Positions 44,901-54,430 of a stretch of DNA of 64,000 nucleotides are shown one piece after another. Position 1 is the stretch's first letter. Each line of letters begins with the position of its first letter. Source of the stretch: Argopecten irradians (Eukaryota; Mollusca; Bivalvia; Pectinida; Pectinidae); the NCBI RefSeq assembly GCF_041381155.1, contig NC_091144.1, positions 19,787,544 to 19,851,543 on the forward strand, written 5' to 3'. Position numbers and translations under genes: made by a program. The notes beneath the pieces are model-generated. The model did not search any database, was not told the DNA's origin, and saw nothing but the letters and a program-made list of their open reading frames with translations.

Positions 44901-46605
44901 AGTTTAGTCCCATTATGTGAAGATTGCTTTCATTAATTTTTACTATTTAGAGACAAAATATAAGCAAATATCAAACTGATTTATGTTTAAATAGGACATA
45001 TAAATGTTTCTAGCCTATTATCTCATTTTCCATGTCCCTTCTGTTTTTATCACCTTTAAAAGCCCACTTCCTTTCCGGAGTAAAACATCAAGGTTTCTTT
45101 AAAACGTTTAATAACATCAGACAATAGTTCCCAGAGCGATCTTGGCGCCCACCAACAAATGATCTTTGTCTGACAAACGAAAGAAGGATCTTTTCTCTGG
45201 TTTTTAAACTTTTACTTCATATGACTACATATGAAATTTAAGAAAGATCCTTTGAGTCTTTCTAAGATATATAACAGTAACAAACTTCAATTGTCATTAT
45301 GCAAGATGGCGTCCTGTCGCCCATCTTTTTGACCAATCAGTCCAAAAATGCAATATGCACAACTAAGGTCCTAGGGGAACTTACATATAACATTTGAGAC
45401 AGATCACTTCAGTACTTTCTGAGAAATCTTCTTATCTTCTTATATAGAACACACAATTCCATCGATGCCGATGATTATATTGTGTGGATTAGCAGAGGCG
45501 TGATTGTGGGGAAAAAAGAGTGAAGTTATTTACAGTGATTGTGAAGGTGCATGTTATTTTTTTATTTTATTTTTTTAGTGTATAGTTAGAAGATAAAAAT
45601 ATGATAGAAATTTTAGGGAGTGGGGTTTAGGTCTTCAAGTTCTGTTTTTAGGATATATGACTTGAAGACCTCTAGTGTAGTGCTTTGTACTGTAGCCACC
45701 GGTAGGATGTTCCATTGTTTACTTTGTTCCATTGTTTAATTGTGTGTGGGAAAAAAATGAATGTTTGAATATGTCCTTGGTGGCAGCTATATGTCTATAT
45801 GTGAATGGGTGTGATTGTCTGGTCCTGTAGTCTGTCAGATGAAGAATTTGACTATAGTCTATTGCCACATGATGGTGTATGATTTTATAAAATAAAATTA
45901 AACCCGTTCTTGTTCTGCGTGTTTCATCATGTCTTGTACTGAACTTGTGTTGTGGTATCTGCTTGTTGTGTAGCGTGCTGCTCTGCGTAGCGCTAACAAA
46001 CTTCAATCGTCAAAATCCTAGATGGCGTCCTGTCGGCCATCTTGTTTACCGATCGGTCAGAAAATGTGATATGCACAACTAGACCCCCAGGGAAACCTGC
46101 ACATGCAATTTGACACAGATCCCTTCAGTACTTTATGAGATATAGCGATACTAACAAACTTCAATTGTCAAAATCCAAGATGGTGTCCTGTCGGCCATCT
46201 TGTTCACCGATCGGTACCAAAAATGCAAAATGCAATATGCATAACCAGGGACCTAGGGGACCATGCACATGAAATTTGAGACAGCTCCCTTCGGTCATTA
46301 AAGACTCGTACATAATTATACATTTGATACGATTACATTACATTATTCGCATTTAGACCACCCGATGGCGATGTAAACACCAATGGATGTGCATGTTGGC
46401 CTAATGTAGTGGATGACAAGAGACATCATACCACCGTCACAACTTGATTTGTCGGGCTAATGTAAATACCAGGGGACAAACGTTCGGTTAAGTTTTGTCC
46501 ATTATATTCATGCTCATGAAACACATAAAATATCTGGTGTTTAAAGTATCATTTCGACAAGATTACCTTCAGAGTAGGGTGTTCAAGTGCCTTCACGTCA
46601 GCCAT
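33062..46605 (-). CDS. MAEA: MAEA (GID9/FYV10-like) CTLH-complex E3 ubiquitin ligase subunit, complete, 389 aa
   Basis: Nine GT-AG exons on the minus strand, in transcript order: 46605-46567, 41398-41213, 40463-40260, 37964-37842, 37506-37430, 35975-35867, 35060-34927, 34125-33930, 33163-33062. They total 1170 nt, giving 389 aa plus stop, against 396 in human. MAEA pairs with RMND5 as the RING-bearing catalytic core of the CTLH/GID ubiquitin ligase in nucleus and cytoplasm. Visible domains: N-terminal helices (14-110), LisH (about 114-146), CTLH (146-210), CRA (211-290) and a degenerate GID-type RING (C305-x2-C308, H323, C324, C331, C371). The C-terminus V-F-V-M matches the family's Y-I-M end. 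The gene is head-to-head with CtBP. Introns are heavily loaded with mobile elements but every exon is intact. Confidence 0.97.
33930..34125 (-). CDS. MAEA: MAEA exon 8 (GID-type RING)
   Basis: Encodes residues 292-356: C-P-V-C, A-H-C-A-N-S, then [12 protein letters not shown], the GID-type RING. The acceptor is the AG of CTAGCCCAG; the in-frame C-Y-K-G after it selects this site over the nearby CTAG. The donor is GTAAGT, phase 0. Confidence 0.92.
34927..35060 (-). CDS. MAEA: MAEA exon 7 (CRA)
   Basis: Encodes residues 247-290 plus two bases of Pro291: D-L-L-N-x-x-R-W, then Q-Q-F-R-Y-E-N and [11 protein letters not shown]. The donor GTATCC is weak. It was chosen because it alone joins in frame to exon 8 and gives K-T-P-F-C-Y-K, against K-T-P-Q-C-Y-K in human. 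The open frame continues past it to a stop, which is intron read-through. Confidence 0.88.
35867..35975 (-). CDS. MAEA: MAEA exon 6 (CRA)
   Basis: Completes Arg210 and encodes residues 211-246: H-A-R-K-Y-F, then [10 protein letters not shown]. The acceptor is TTCTTCTTTTAG and the donor GTACCT. A Tigger-like element starts only 45 bp upstream of this exon in transcript direction. Confidence 0.95.
36020..37120. mobile_element. pogo/Tigger-like non-autonomous DNA transposon (1.1 kb)
   Basis: Starts CAGTAAAACCCCTATTACTC and ends GAGTTAGAGGGGTTTTACTG, both flanked by TA. TA target duplication and CAGTnnAACC ends are typical of Tigger/pogo elements. Sub-terminal ATTCGAGGAAT-type motifs repeat at both ends. 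No transposase frame remains. It lies in the MAEA intron between exons 5 and 6. Confidence 0.8.
37430..37506 (-). CDS. MAEA: MAEA exon 5 (end of CTLH)
   Basis: Encodes residues 185-209 plus two bases of Arg210. It contains L-E-F-x-L-R-x-Q-E-F-I-E-L and M-E-A-V-R. The acceptor is GTATTATAG and the donor GTAATC, leaving phase 2. Confidence 0.94.
37842..37964 (-). CDS. MAEA: MAEA exon 4 (start of CTLH)
   Basis: Encodes residues 144-184, with V-E-E-S-L...R-E-T-T-P-C-L-x-W-C...N-K-S-K-L-R-K-M-K, the CTLH signature. The acceptor is TTTGTTTTAG and the donor GTTGGT (a weaker +3 context). Both ends are phase 0. Confidence 0.95.
38061..38222. mobile_element. TGACGTCA-bearing MITE family B, copy 4
   Basis: Contains GTAGGTGTTGATTGTGACGT and AATACCTGCTTACAAGGGTA as inverted arms, diverged at the outer ends. 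Lies in MAEA intron 3. Confidence 0.65.
38453..38656. mobile_element. 204-bp foldback MITE family E
   Basis: Outer arms GGGAATAATTCATG and CATGTGAATTATTCCC-like ends, with inner arms TATTGGTGATGGAA and TTCCATCACCATTGG. Together they form an almost continuous hairpin of about 85-90 bp per arm around a TGACGTC-bearing loop. A solo arm lies near 44876-44930. Confidence 0.75.
38680..40176. repeat. ~155-bp tandem repeat element ending in a GGAC-rich tail and hairpin
   Basis: Eight to nine diverged ~155-bp units carrying AAGATGGCGGCCTGTCGGCC, AATATGCACAACTAG and GAGAAATAGCGGTAACAA. The element starts GGATCTTGGCGCCCACCAA and ends in a (GGAC/GGAA)n stretch, then the hairpin AGCCCACCATCTGATGATGG. The defined head and tail suggest a mobile unit with an internal tandem array. 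It lies in MAEA intron 3. Confidence 0.85.
40260..40463 (-). CDS. MAEA: MAEA exon 3 (LisH)
   Basis: Encodes residues 76-143: the KRRVEHLKE helix, then the LisH core [20 protein letters not shown]. The acceptor is TTTCAATGCAG and the donor GTAAAG. Identity to human is highest in the G-Y-Y-N-T-A loop. Confidence 0.96.
40644..40776. mobile_element. 133-bp palindromic MITE
   Basis: Arms GTGGGTAAAGTATAATTTAC and GTAAATTATACTTTATCCAC, then GTCCCACC/GGTGGGAC, around a core with TGACGTCATCA. Lies in MAEA intron 2. Confidence 0.8.
41079..41158 (-). tRNA. tRNA-like pseudogene or SINE head
   Basis: On the minus strand, a box-A-like TAGCTCAATAATTGG and a box-B GGTTCGAGCCC are spaced as in a tRNA. The T-arm can form (CTGGG/CCCGG). 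The acceptor ends (GATAAGG and TCTGCCC) do not pair and the D-stem is broken, so it is not a working tRNA. Poly-A-rich sequence follows at 41045-41075. Confidence 0.4.
41213..41398 (-). CDS. MAEA: MAEA exon 2
   Basis: Encodes residues 14-75, from [10 protein letters not shown] to LCLLKRK. The acceptor is TATTTTTCAG and the donor GTATGT, phase 0. This is the N-terminal helical region that precedes LisH. Direct joining to exon 3 keeps the same residue spacing as human between K-R-K and K-R-R, so no exon is missing between them. Confidence 0.95.
41468..41545. mobile_element. fragment with GTATAAGTCG / GCGGCTTATAC motifs
   Basis: TTCCGTAGTATAAGTCGAAA and GTGCGGCTTATACGTGG resemble the ends of a common animal MITE group. 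Only a short piece is present. Confidence 0.35.
41955..42017 (-). ncRNA. hammerhead-ribozyme-like motif, left arm
   Basis: Mirror of the right-arm motif on the minus strand: CTGAAGA core at 42000-42006, GAAA at 41979-41982 and AGCGCT at 41974-41979. The predicted cleavage is just after the C opposite 41973. It differs from the right copy by one base in loop II, outside all core positions. Confidence 0.6.
42116..42190 (+). tRNA. tRNA-like sequence inside the foldback
   Basis: Box-A-like TAGCTCAATCGG at 42123 and box-B-like GTTCGAATCC at 42169, spaced as in a tRNA with a short variable region. The acceptor ends do not pair well. Likely a SINE-type polymerase III promoter relic, not a functional tRNA. 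Confidence 0.4.
42325..42387 (+). ncRNA. hammerhead-ribozyme-like motif, right arm
   Basis: Core CTGAAGA at 42336-42342. Stem II is 42343-42347 with 42355-42359 (five pairs, one G-T) around a 7-nt loop. GAA at 42360-42362 is followed by AGCGCT at 42363-42368 as a minimal stem III, and C at 42369 as the predicted cleavage nucleotide. Stem I has an inner AGT/ACT, an 8-nt bulge on one side and an outer 7-bp helix (42325-42332 with 42381-42387, one bulged A). Stem III has no loop nucleotides, so a dimeric form would be expected. Confidence 0.6.
43850..44265. repeat. GC-rich dispersed repeat C, second locus
   Basis: Two diverged units of GAGCGCCGAAGGCGCGA, ATTTTGGTGTTTTGGGGTCC and ACGATTTAGAATGGCTGAGA, matching 9950-10400. 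Lies in MAEA intron 1. Confidence 0.7.
45126..46290. repeat. second copy of the ~155-bp element, interrupted
   Basis: Shares the GATCTTGGCGCCCACCAA head and the AAGATGG...TGTCGGCCATCTTG units of 38680-40176 but has fewer units and lacks the GGAC tail. It is split between about 45428 and 45988 by a LINE fragment. Lies in MAEA intron 1. Confidence 0.8.
45428..45988 (-). mobile_element. 5'-truncated LINE relic (C-terminal end of ORF2)
   Basis: On the minus strand, three frames together show the typical region after the reverse-transcriptase domain of CR1/Jockey-type LINEs: a [11 protein letters not shown] piece, then R-R-T-R-T-G-L...F-Y-K-I, K-H-S-F-F, and W-N-I-L-P-V-A-T-V. At least two frameshifts, and a short duplication near 45715-45735, break it. 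The 3' end is an AAGAAGATAAGAAG tail at 45428-45445. It is dead. Confidence 0.75.
46567..46605 (-). CDS. MAEA: MAEA exon 1 (start codon)
   Basis: Encodes [13 protein letters not shown], then a GTAATC donor. The E-x-P-T-L-K end matches the human N-terminus immediately before V-P-Y-E, which opens exon 2. That match fixes this short, easily missed exon 5.2 kb upstream of exon 2. The human N-terminus is about ten residues longer. Confidence 0.92.
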
Positions 46606-46735
46606 TCTCAAGCTGAAAAACGTCTGCTTGCTTCTTCCGTCCGAATGTGCAGACTGAAAAAGTTACCCCGGAAAATTAGTTCCGGTCCGATTTTTGGTTT
46701 CAATCGAAAAGTAGGGATTTATCCGGTAATTTAGA
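46606..46735 (-). promoter_or_regulatory. candidate MAEA 5' UTR / core promoter
   Basis: Sequence directly upstream of the MAEA start codon has higher GC than its surroundings and two opposed ETS-type cores (CCGGAA at 46668-46673 and TTCCGG at 46680-46685). This arrangement is common at housekeeping promoters. No TATA box is apparent. The transcription start is not determined. Confidence 0.35.
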
Positions 46736-48837
46736 AGACAAACCTGAACAAAATTGTCTATAATTATATACGTAAAACAAGTTATACCACTAAAATATAT
46801 GGTTTTAATTACGTATTCTAAACAATGAACCACATATACACAGGGGCACGAGAAGATTTTTTCAAAGTAAAATTAAGTTAAATTTATTTGCGAGAGCGGG
46901 TGTTATTAAAATCAATAGAATATCTGATAATATTCTAGTCTGGCTACAGCCAGTAGACTTCAATGCACACCTGTTTAGTCTACTGTTGTAGCCGTTTTTA
47001 TACATTGAAATCCCCGTGCCCCTGTGCAACTAATTAGTGTTATGTATACATGTGTAAAGTATGACAGGTTACCAGTACACAGAAACACATTATGTTATAA
47101 TACACCGGACTCGGGATAATTTCAGTTAATGTATTAGTAATGTAAATGTCATTATACATAATAACCATGCCATATGAATTATCATATATGTAAATCTATG
47201 TCACTGATATAATAGTGCTTCATTTCTTAGAAGTTTAGGCTAGTGAATATGGTTTTAAGAAGCCTTAATTGTAATCATTATCCGAACCTTGATTTTCAGA
47301 AAACTATAAATACTTATTTGTTGTTGGTGATTTTACATCGACAATGGATAGATCATAGATACATCTAAATCTCTGATTTTATCGCAGAATTAAGGGTTCT
47401 GACGTCATTGTAACCAAATTGATACCAATACACACAGATTTCTCTTATATGACATTTGTTGCTTGATGTGTTTCATTTTTTTCTGTTTTGAAGAAGAGCA
47501 TACAAACTTTATTTTGATGCTTTGTTTTTGCTATGACAGCGCATATTTCCACTGCTAGAACGATTAATAGCATGTGTCGAAATTTCTAGTTTTGTCACAT
47601 TGATTTGTACCCAAATTGATACCCAGCAAGGAAAATGTATAAAGTAAGAAAAATCAATATATATGGGTTTTTGTGATTTTACTATATAAATGGGGTGTGT
47701 ATGCGTTTATTATACCGAGATATACTGAATATTTACATTTTACTGTAGAAATTGTACAATTGTTTTCACAGCAGCACATACGCTAATTCAGTACCCCTGA
47801 AAGGCCACGTCATAATGACTTATGTCATATTTCAATGATTTAAATTAAGTTTTCTGTGCCATTCACCTAAGCCTATATATTTTGTATCAATATGGTGTAT
47901 ACATGTCATCAGAACAATATCAATTATTTTCAATGGTTGTAAAAAAATCAATGTAAAAATACTACAAAGTTTAACATAATTATGGATCAACCAATTTACA
48001 AGATACTCGAATCTAGTAACAGTTTTAGTAAAAATCAAGATGGAGAAATAGCACTATACAAAGAACAAATTGATTAGATAAAAAAAATAATCTAAGGCAA
48101 CTATATTTTTTCTATTTCCGTTGAGTGTTTATATCTCAAATCTCATTATTTAATAACATTTTCTTTGAGGAGGCCTTACAAATTGGAAAAAAAACCCACG
48201 ATTATAGTACAAATAGCAGTTGTCGCACGGCTACATTTCTAGGAATTAACACGTTTTAGACCAAGTTATCAATTTCAAAGTTATATTTCAGAGAAAATAA
48301 CAGAAATAGTTACATAAAACAAAGCGTAATTATCAATAAATGATACATCTTTGGTATCACCACTGAGAATGAGGTAAACTTTAACATCTATTTTCTCAAT
48401 TTGGGTATCGATTTGGGTACAGTATCAATTTGGGTACAATGACGTTACCCTTTGTTAACCCCCCCCCCTTTTTTTTTTTTTGTATATTTGCAAGGACGTA
48501 TAAATCTTTTGTAAATGTCATCAAAACCTATGCTCAAACTGTTAAAAATGAATAATAAATGGGCATTATAGGATTTTTTTTTTGTTTGCGTTTTGTGAGT
48601 GTCGAATATATTAAAATATTAAAACACGCCTGGAAAATGTCGGATCAATAAAGCAATATTCGTAGTAGACGCATATACCCGATATAGTACTGATATGCAT
48701 CTCGAATTCGTGAACGCAGAACCAACTACAGATTTTTTTAAAAATCCTCCATAATGTAATGATATGGACACATATAGAAGCTATCAGTCTACGCCCATAA
48801 TTTTTCATTTAAATTAAATTAAAATCAATTAATTCAA

Positions 48838-48870
48838 TGACGTCAGGTCATTGTCCGCCTTATTACGTCA
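48838..48870. promoter_or_regulatory. two CRE-like sites between the divergent genes
   Basis: A perfect palindromic TGACGTCA (48838-48845) and a TTACGTCA (48863-48870), 25 bp apart start to start, lie between the MAEA start and the putative CtBP 5' exon. TGACGTCA also occurs inside MITEs in this window, so function is uncertain, but no MITE arms are visible here. Confidence 0.25.
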
Positions 48871-49669
48871 TAGTCATTTTCTTTCGGGCACCACTGACGG
48901 CTGATGAAATGTCTCGTTGGATATTACATTGTATGTAAATGTGGATATCTTACTTTCAGTTATTTTTTTTCTGTTTGCATTAACATATTCCTTTCTTTCA
49001 TACGATGTAGTTAATGTAGACGACTCCAAACTTCTATAGGCATAATTAATCGATTAATTCAGGATGAGACCCAGTAACGGTTACAGTTTAATTTATATCT
49101 CACAGTTTATATATATTTGGGGACACCAGGGTACCCATAGACAATTATTAGCATATATGATTGATATTTGCTCATTTCTAATCTAGACCCCATAAATAGT
49201 CTAAAAATGGACAATGATGAATCCAAATATATAATGCTATACTTCATCTCCTTGTAATTTGAGTAATTAACATTTAATGAGTACTTTATTAAATATTTTA
49301 GGTGTTCTTCTTCGCTTGATAAAGCCTAACATAAATTTATTTGAAAAGTCAAACACCAACCAACACGATTTTTAAAAAATCCGGTTTGAACTATTAAAGA
49401 AAATGCTGTGCTGGCGGGGAAATGCCTACTTCCGTGAACATTCAGGCCCTGTGTGCCTTTTGGCTTCTAAATTCATGGTTGAGTGACCATACAATGCAAA
49501 TACACATACAATCACCGAAACTTGGACAATCATTTGTTGTCTTTCTTCGTCCAAAATAGTGTGAAATGCAGCTGATATAGTTTAGTTAAGTTTAAATTAA
49601 TAAATCCGCCATAGAAATTGCATTTAATTGGATTATTTAGAAATTAATGAATGAAATATGTGTATCACA

Positions 49670-49945
49670 CTCAAACGAGATTTCGCGAGAGTTTGATCAG
49701 TCTGCGGGCTAGCCTGCATTACAGAAGTAACGGACCGTCACGGCTTTGGAAAGTTATCACGTTTAGCATTTAATCGGTAAGTGAATTTAATTTATTGACG
49801 TCAATAAACATTTCAATGTTTTTTCGTGTGGAAACTGTCGAAAATCGTGACCAACATCAAATATTTACTTTAAAACTTTGCCACCGAAAACCGTACCGGA
49901 ACGATCACCAGTCTTTGTCTTTTGATTGTGAAAGGTGAGATTTTG
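49670..49945 (+). promoter_or_regulatory. candidate CtBP promoter and non-coding first exon
   Basis: A GC-richer patch in AT-rich DNA, with TTTCGCGAGAG near 49681 (close to the TCTCGCGAGA promoter motif). It has two good splice donors: GGTAAGTG at 49776-49783 and AGGTGAGA at 49934-49941. No ATG-led frame here matches CtBP, so a 5'-UTR exon spliced about 6.3 kb to the first coding exon is the simplest reading. RNA data are needed to choose the donor. Confidence 0.35.
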
Positions 49946-51757
49946 AAACTCCATATTTTTATTCTGTATTGTTAATTCTAGCATTGCCAACTTGGTGCTG
50001 ATATTTTTAAGTACGTTAATTAAATTCTCGAAATGACAGGCTTGTTATTTTAGAGCCGCGTGTACTATTACGGTAGGCAAATGTAGGTCATTGTAGTGCA
50101 GTATCAAACAGCATGGGCTGGATTGGAAATCTGCAAATATCGTACAGTCCTGCTTTTTCATAAAAAAATATCTATTTTTATAGACTGAATATGACATAAG
50201 TATATTTATTCTATTCTTTGTTCAGACTGTGCCGTACATGTTGCACCAATGACACAAATCTCAAAGTAATGGAAGTTAGATACGCTTTACGGGATATGCA
50301 CAGGACAGCTCGAGTCTATTTGTGTCGGTGCAGTTTATGCAAATGACCCCCAGCAAAGCTAAAGGGTGTCCATTACGGCACTCGCCTGTCTGACTAACTG
50401 ACACACAGAGGCCAGCGAGATTCACGATTGCTTTGTTGTCGAGTTGGAAGTTTAACATACTTAATCAAGATTTAACCAACGGTTTGTGGTGAATATATTG
50501 GCAGATTTACATGTCTTCCATTGATTTTAAACTGACATTAGGAAAAGGAATGTTGTACATGTTATTGTAAACAAGGTTTCTGTAAAGATACACTGTGTGA
50601 TATGTGTAATATGTGTTTGCTATTCATAATTTGTATAAATGTGATTTAATTTAACCACCATGTCTGAAATATTAAATTAAACAAGTCTGAGCAATTAAAA
50701 TATTTTTACTGAACTAGTGATCAATAAATGAATTGAAAGAATATTTGATTCAAATTAATGTAACCCCCCTCCCCCATTCCAACCACTTGATATATAAATA
50801 TATTATGATATATTCCATTGAAAAATTAATTTGCCTTTAACAATATATATGTGGCTTTATACATAAATATATATTTCATTAAAAAAATAATTTGCTTAAA
50901 TAACAATCTACGTGTACATGTGGACTAACTAACTTTCTGTCTTGTTAATGGTGAAACATTGACATGTGTAGCTGATTTAAAGGAATGTTGCCTGTTTGAA
51001 ATCATTATCATTGACATTCTCCAGGTTGAGGATGATCAATAATAAAGATGTTTGATCATATTTAAAGTTACCTCTAGATCTTCAAGCAAAGATTTTCAAA
51101 TTTCTGCTATGTATATATATATATCTGCAAGTAATTGTGTGAGTGGCAACAATTTTCATTTGAATTTTATCAGAATTGAAATATTGATAAGAAATCTAGA
51201 TCTGTGTATGTCTAAATGCTGTTGTGCAAAAACAATTGTTACTACAAAAAGGAGTTAATTATAAAATCACACTTAAAATTGCCTAATTTGGAATGAATCA
51301 AGTACTGTATGTATTATGCTAGAATTTAAAAAAAAATCCTTGTGAAATTGAGATTATGTGTGACTAAATATAGCATTATACAGAGAGAGATTGAAAAACA
51401 TATAGTATTATAATTTTCAATATTTTTTCTACAAGCTTTTGATTAACATATGATTTGGAATCCAATATTGTCATGATTAGTTGTGTGTTTTTACAAAGAT
51501 AATCTAAGAACTATTGTGTAATTTGTGTAAGATAGATAATATCAATATATTGAAAGGTTGCTTTTAATTGATTAAAGGATACAAAATCCTATTTCTGATG
51601 CTAAATTGTAACAAATTTCAGCTTTTAAATTATTCACCCCTGAATTGTTAAGACTCTTGTAGCTCAAAGGCTTGACCTCATTGGTGAATGATTTAATTGA
51701 CATTTGTGAACTGATAAAGTAACAGTTATAAATATATGTGCCTTCATTCTAGCTAGG

Positions 51758-51862
51758 TCTGCTTAAGTTAGTAACTTTTGTAACTGAAGAAAAACATTAA
51801 ATCGTTTGCTCCTATTGTTGATAGTGAAAAAATACCATTTGTCAGCGATGGAGCATCTTTAA
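51758..51862. mobile_element. MITE family D, right-end fragment
   Basis: Matches the last ~100 bp of 19189-19552, through GGAGCATCTTTAA. Confidence 0.7.
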
Positions 51863-52814
51863 AAAATTCTCACTAGTATTAGCCACAGAAATGAAAATCA
51901 GTGAAGCATATCATGTTATTTAACAATTAAATGTACATCCGTGACATCACCAGATGAAATGTATGTTATGTGCTCAACTTTTCAAATTTATTCTAACCGT
52001 GCCATAAAGTAAGATAAGTAGAGCATGTTTGTCAGTATAATGTTGATTTGTATGGGGTTTGTCCATTTGACTGCATTTTATTAAAAAATCCATGAAAAAG
52101 GTGTCAAATATTGGATAAGTAGGTCAGTAGTCTAATTAGTTTAACTGGACCAGTATAGTTTTGTCTGATGTCTGTTCTACAATCATTTGTTATAATGAAA
52201 GCTTTAATTTATAATGCTACTGGCTAATTTAAATTAAAATAATGTTATCATATATACACATGTAATTTGAATATGCAAATGAGATTAATTTTATGCGTCA
52301 GTGATTATTAGTGTTGTGTGTACCTGTGTGTAGGTAGTCGGTGATTAGATGCTCAGATTTCAGTAGTCTAAAATCTAATACAGGTTACAATAGACATCAT
52401 TATTGTTATATGAGTGACTGAGTGTCGGAATTCCTGTAAGCATATGGAATTTGTAGAAGTATAAAGTCAAGAGTTTCTGAATTTTTGAGAAAATAAGTTA
52501 GGAGCTTTAATGTACCTATTTTGCTATTTACTGTACTGTGACCATTAGTGTCCAGATAACAATATCAATGAGAGAAGGTAACTTATTTTTAATGTTTAAG
52601 ATTAATCTGTCTCTGACGCCGGACCTGTAGATTTAGTAAATATTTGTTTTATTGAATATGACAATAAATTTACCTTTACCATAAAGGCACACTATCTTTC
52701 CGAAACAAAATAGAAACAATAGTTATATATATAATAGCATAAGAAAATTATATTGATGGCCTAAGATGAAGTGATCACACCAAATAAATGCAATTTTTCC
52801 TCTGTAATTTATAT

Positions 52815-53095
52815 GTTAACAGTGAAGATTCATTTTGCTGCTTTGTTGTCTAGGGCACTGATCATGATTGTCAACTAATTAATGTGTGGACAACGGTGGG
52901 AAACAATACAACCAGCGTTTTGAAAATTAACATTTTATCTATTTTAGTTCAATTGTTTAGAATGTGGTGATAAGTGTATTATTAACAGTATACGCTTAAT
53001 ACTTTTTACGACTCATTCTCATTTTACATTTCCATTTGAAAAATGGAAAGCAGTTTCAGATATGGTACTGTCGGTAGAGGGCCTTTAATACATTA
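52815..53095. repeat. dispersed repeat, copy 2 (partner of 5495-5760)
   Basis: Same orientation and block order as the first copy, moderately diverged. Confidence 0.65.
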
Positions 53096-54073
53096 ACAGA
53101 TGTCAGATGCTACCATGTATTTATTATATTGTAATAGATTTGGCCATATTGTTTTATCAGATACATTAAAAGAGCTGAATTCAGAGTTGGAACTGAGTTT
53201 TCATATTGCGCAATAATACATAATTACAAGATTGCACCAAACAGAATTCCAAGAGATATTTCCGAGAATTAATTTGAAAGCTTAACATTTGAATTCTAAG
53301 AATCAAGATGACTTTTAATTTAATTCGTGTTATCACAGTAATGTATGGAATTGGCACAATTGTATAATTAAATTTGATGACTGTAATACATCAGTGTGCT
53401 TATTATTTCCCACTGGTGAGGCTTGTGATGATTGATTTGCCACTAGCTGTATATATGTGTACTAACTGGTGCTGCTGCTGCTGCATCCAAATGCTATTCA
53501 ATAATATTGATCAATCTTGCTGTGGAGTGCAGATAGGGAAATTAAAAAAAAAACAACCACCAAAATATTATCAGTAAAAATTTTAATTAACTGGCTGTGA
53601 TCGACAGAGAATTGTTAATACATTGCTGTTATACAAGTTATATATTCCTAATTGCAAGAACCACCTGTTTTCGTGAAATGTCTTATTTAGGTAGGTGCAT
53701 GCATATTGATATGAGGAAGTATTTAAGTAAAAGGATCTTCAGGTTCTGCCACTTAATCTGTTTGTAAATATTGAATAAGATAAGCAGCCTTAAAGCATTT
53801 GTGTTTCCCAAAGCAGCATACTATATCGATGTACATGTAATATCGTGTCTTGCTTTTATTATGCCAGGGAATGAATATAGTAATGTATTGTATATGTCCA
53901 TATATAGTTGATCTGTTCGGTTTCATTAGTTTTAATGTCCTTTTATAAGCCAATGTCATTTAATAAGGATACATCAAGTTTAGATGATGGAGGAAAGGCG
54001 GAGTACCTTGTGAAAATCTACTGACCAGCGGTCAGTACTTGAATTCATACGATTCAAACTCCTGACCCAGAGG

Positions 54074-54235
54074 TGGCTTGTAGTAACATATTGGAACATC
54101 TTGACCACTCAGTCATTGCGACCCCCCTATATCTTGTAGTAACATGTTGGAACATCTTGACCACTCAGTTATTGCAACCCCCCTATAGTTTGTAGTAACA
54201 TGTTGGAACATATTGACCACTCAGTCATCGTGACC
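54074..54235. repeat. ~56-bp tandem repeat, three copies
   Basis: Units of TTGTAGTAACATGTTGGAAC, then ATCTTGACCACTCAGTCATT and GCGACCCCCCTAT, with the last unit cut short. Confidence 0.85.
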
Positions 54236-54282
54236 CCTTTTTTGCATGCACACTTATTAGTATTTCATTCAATATACAACAT

Positions 54283-54430
54283 AGTGTCATGGAAATGGAA
54301 TTTTTTTGGGATGCAATTTTTTATTTTTGATATTTTTATCTTGGAGTAAAATAAGAAGTTCAAACTTTTCATTGGCGGTAATGGTGTAACTTAGTAACTT
54401 TTATAACTGAAGAAAAATACTAATTGTTTG
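54283..54430. mobile_element. MITE family D, interior fragment
   Basis: Matches the middle of 19189-19552 (GGGATGCAATT...GGTAATGGTGTAA) but lacks both terminal inverted repeats. Confidence 0.65.
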
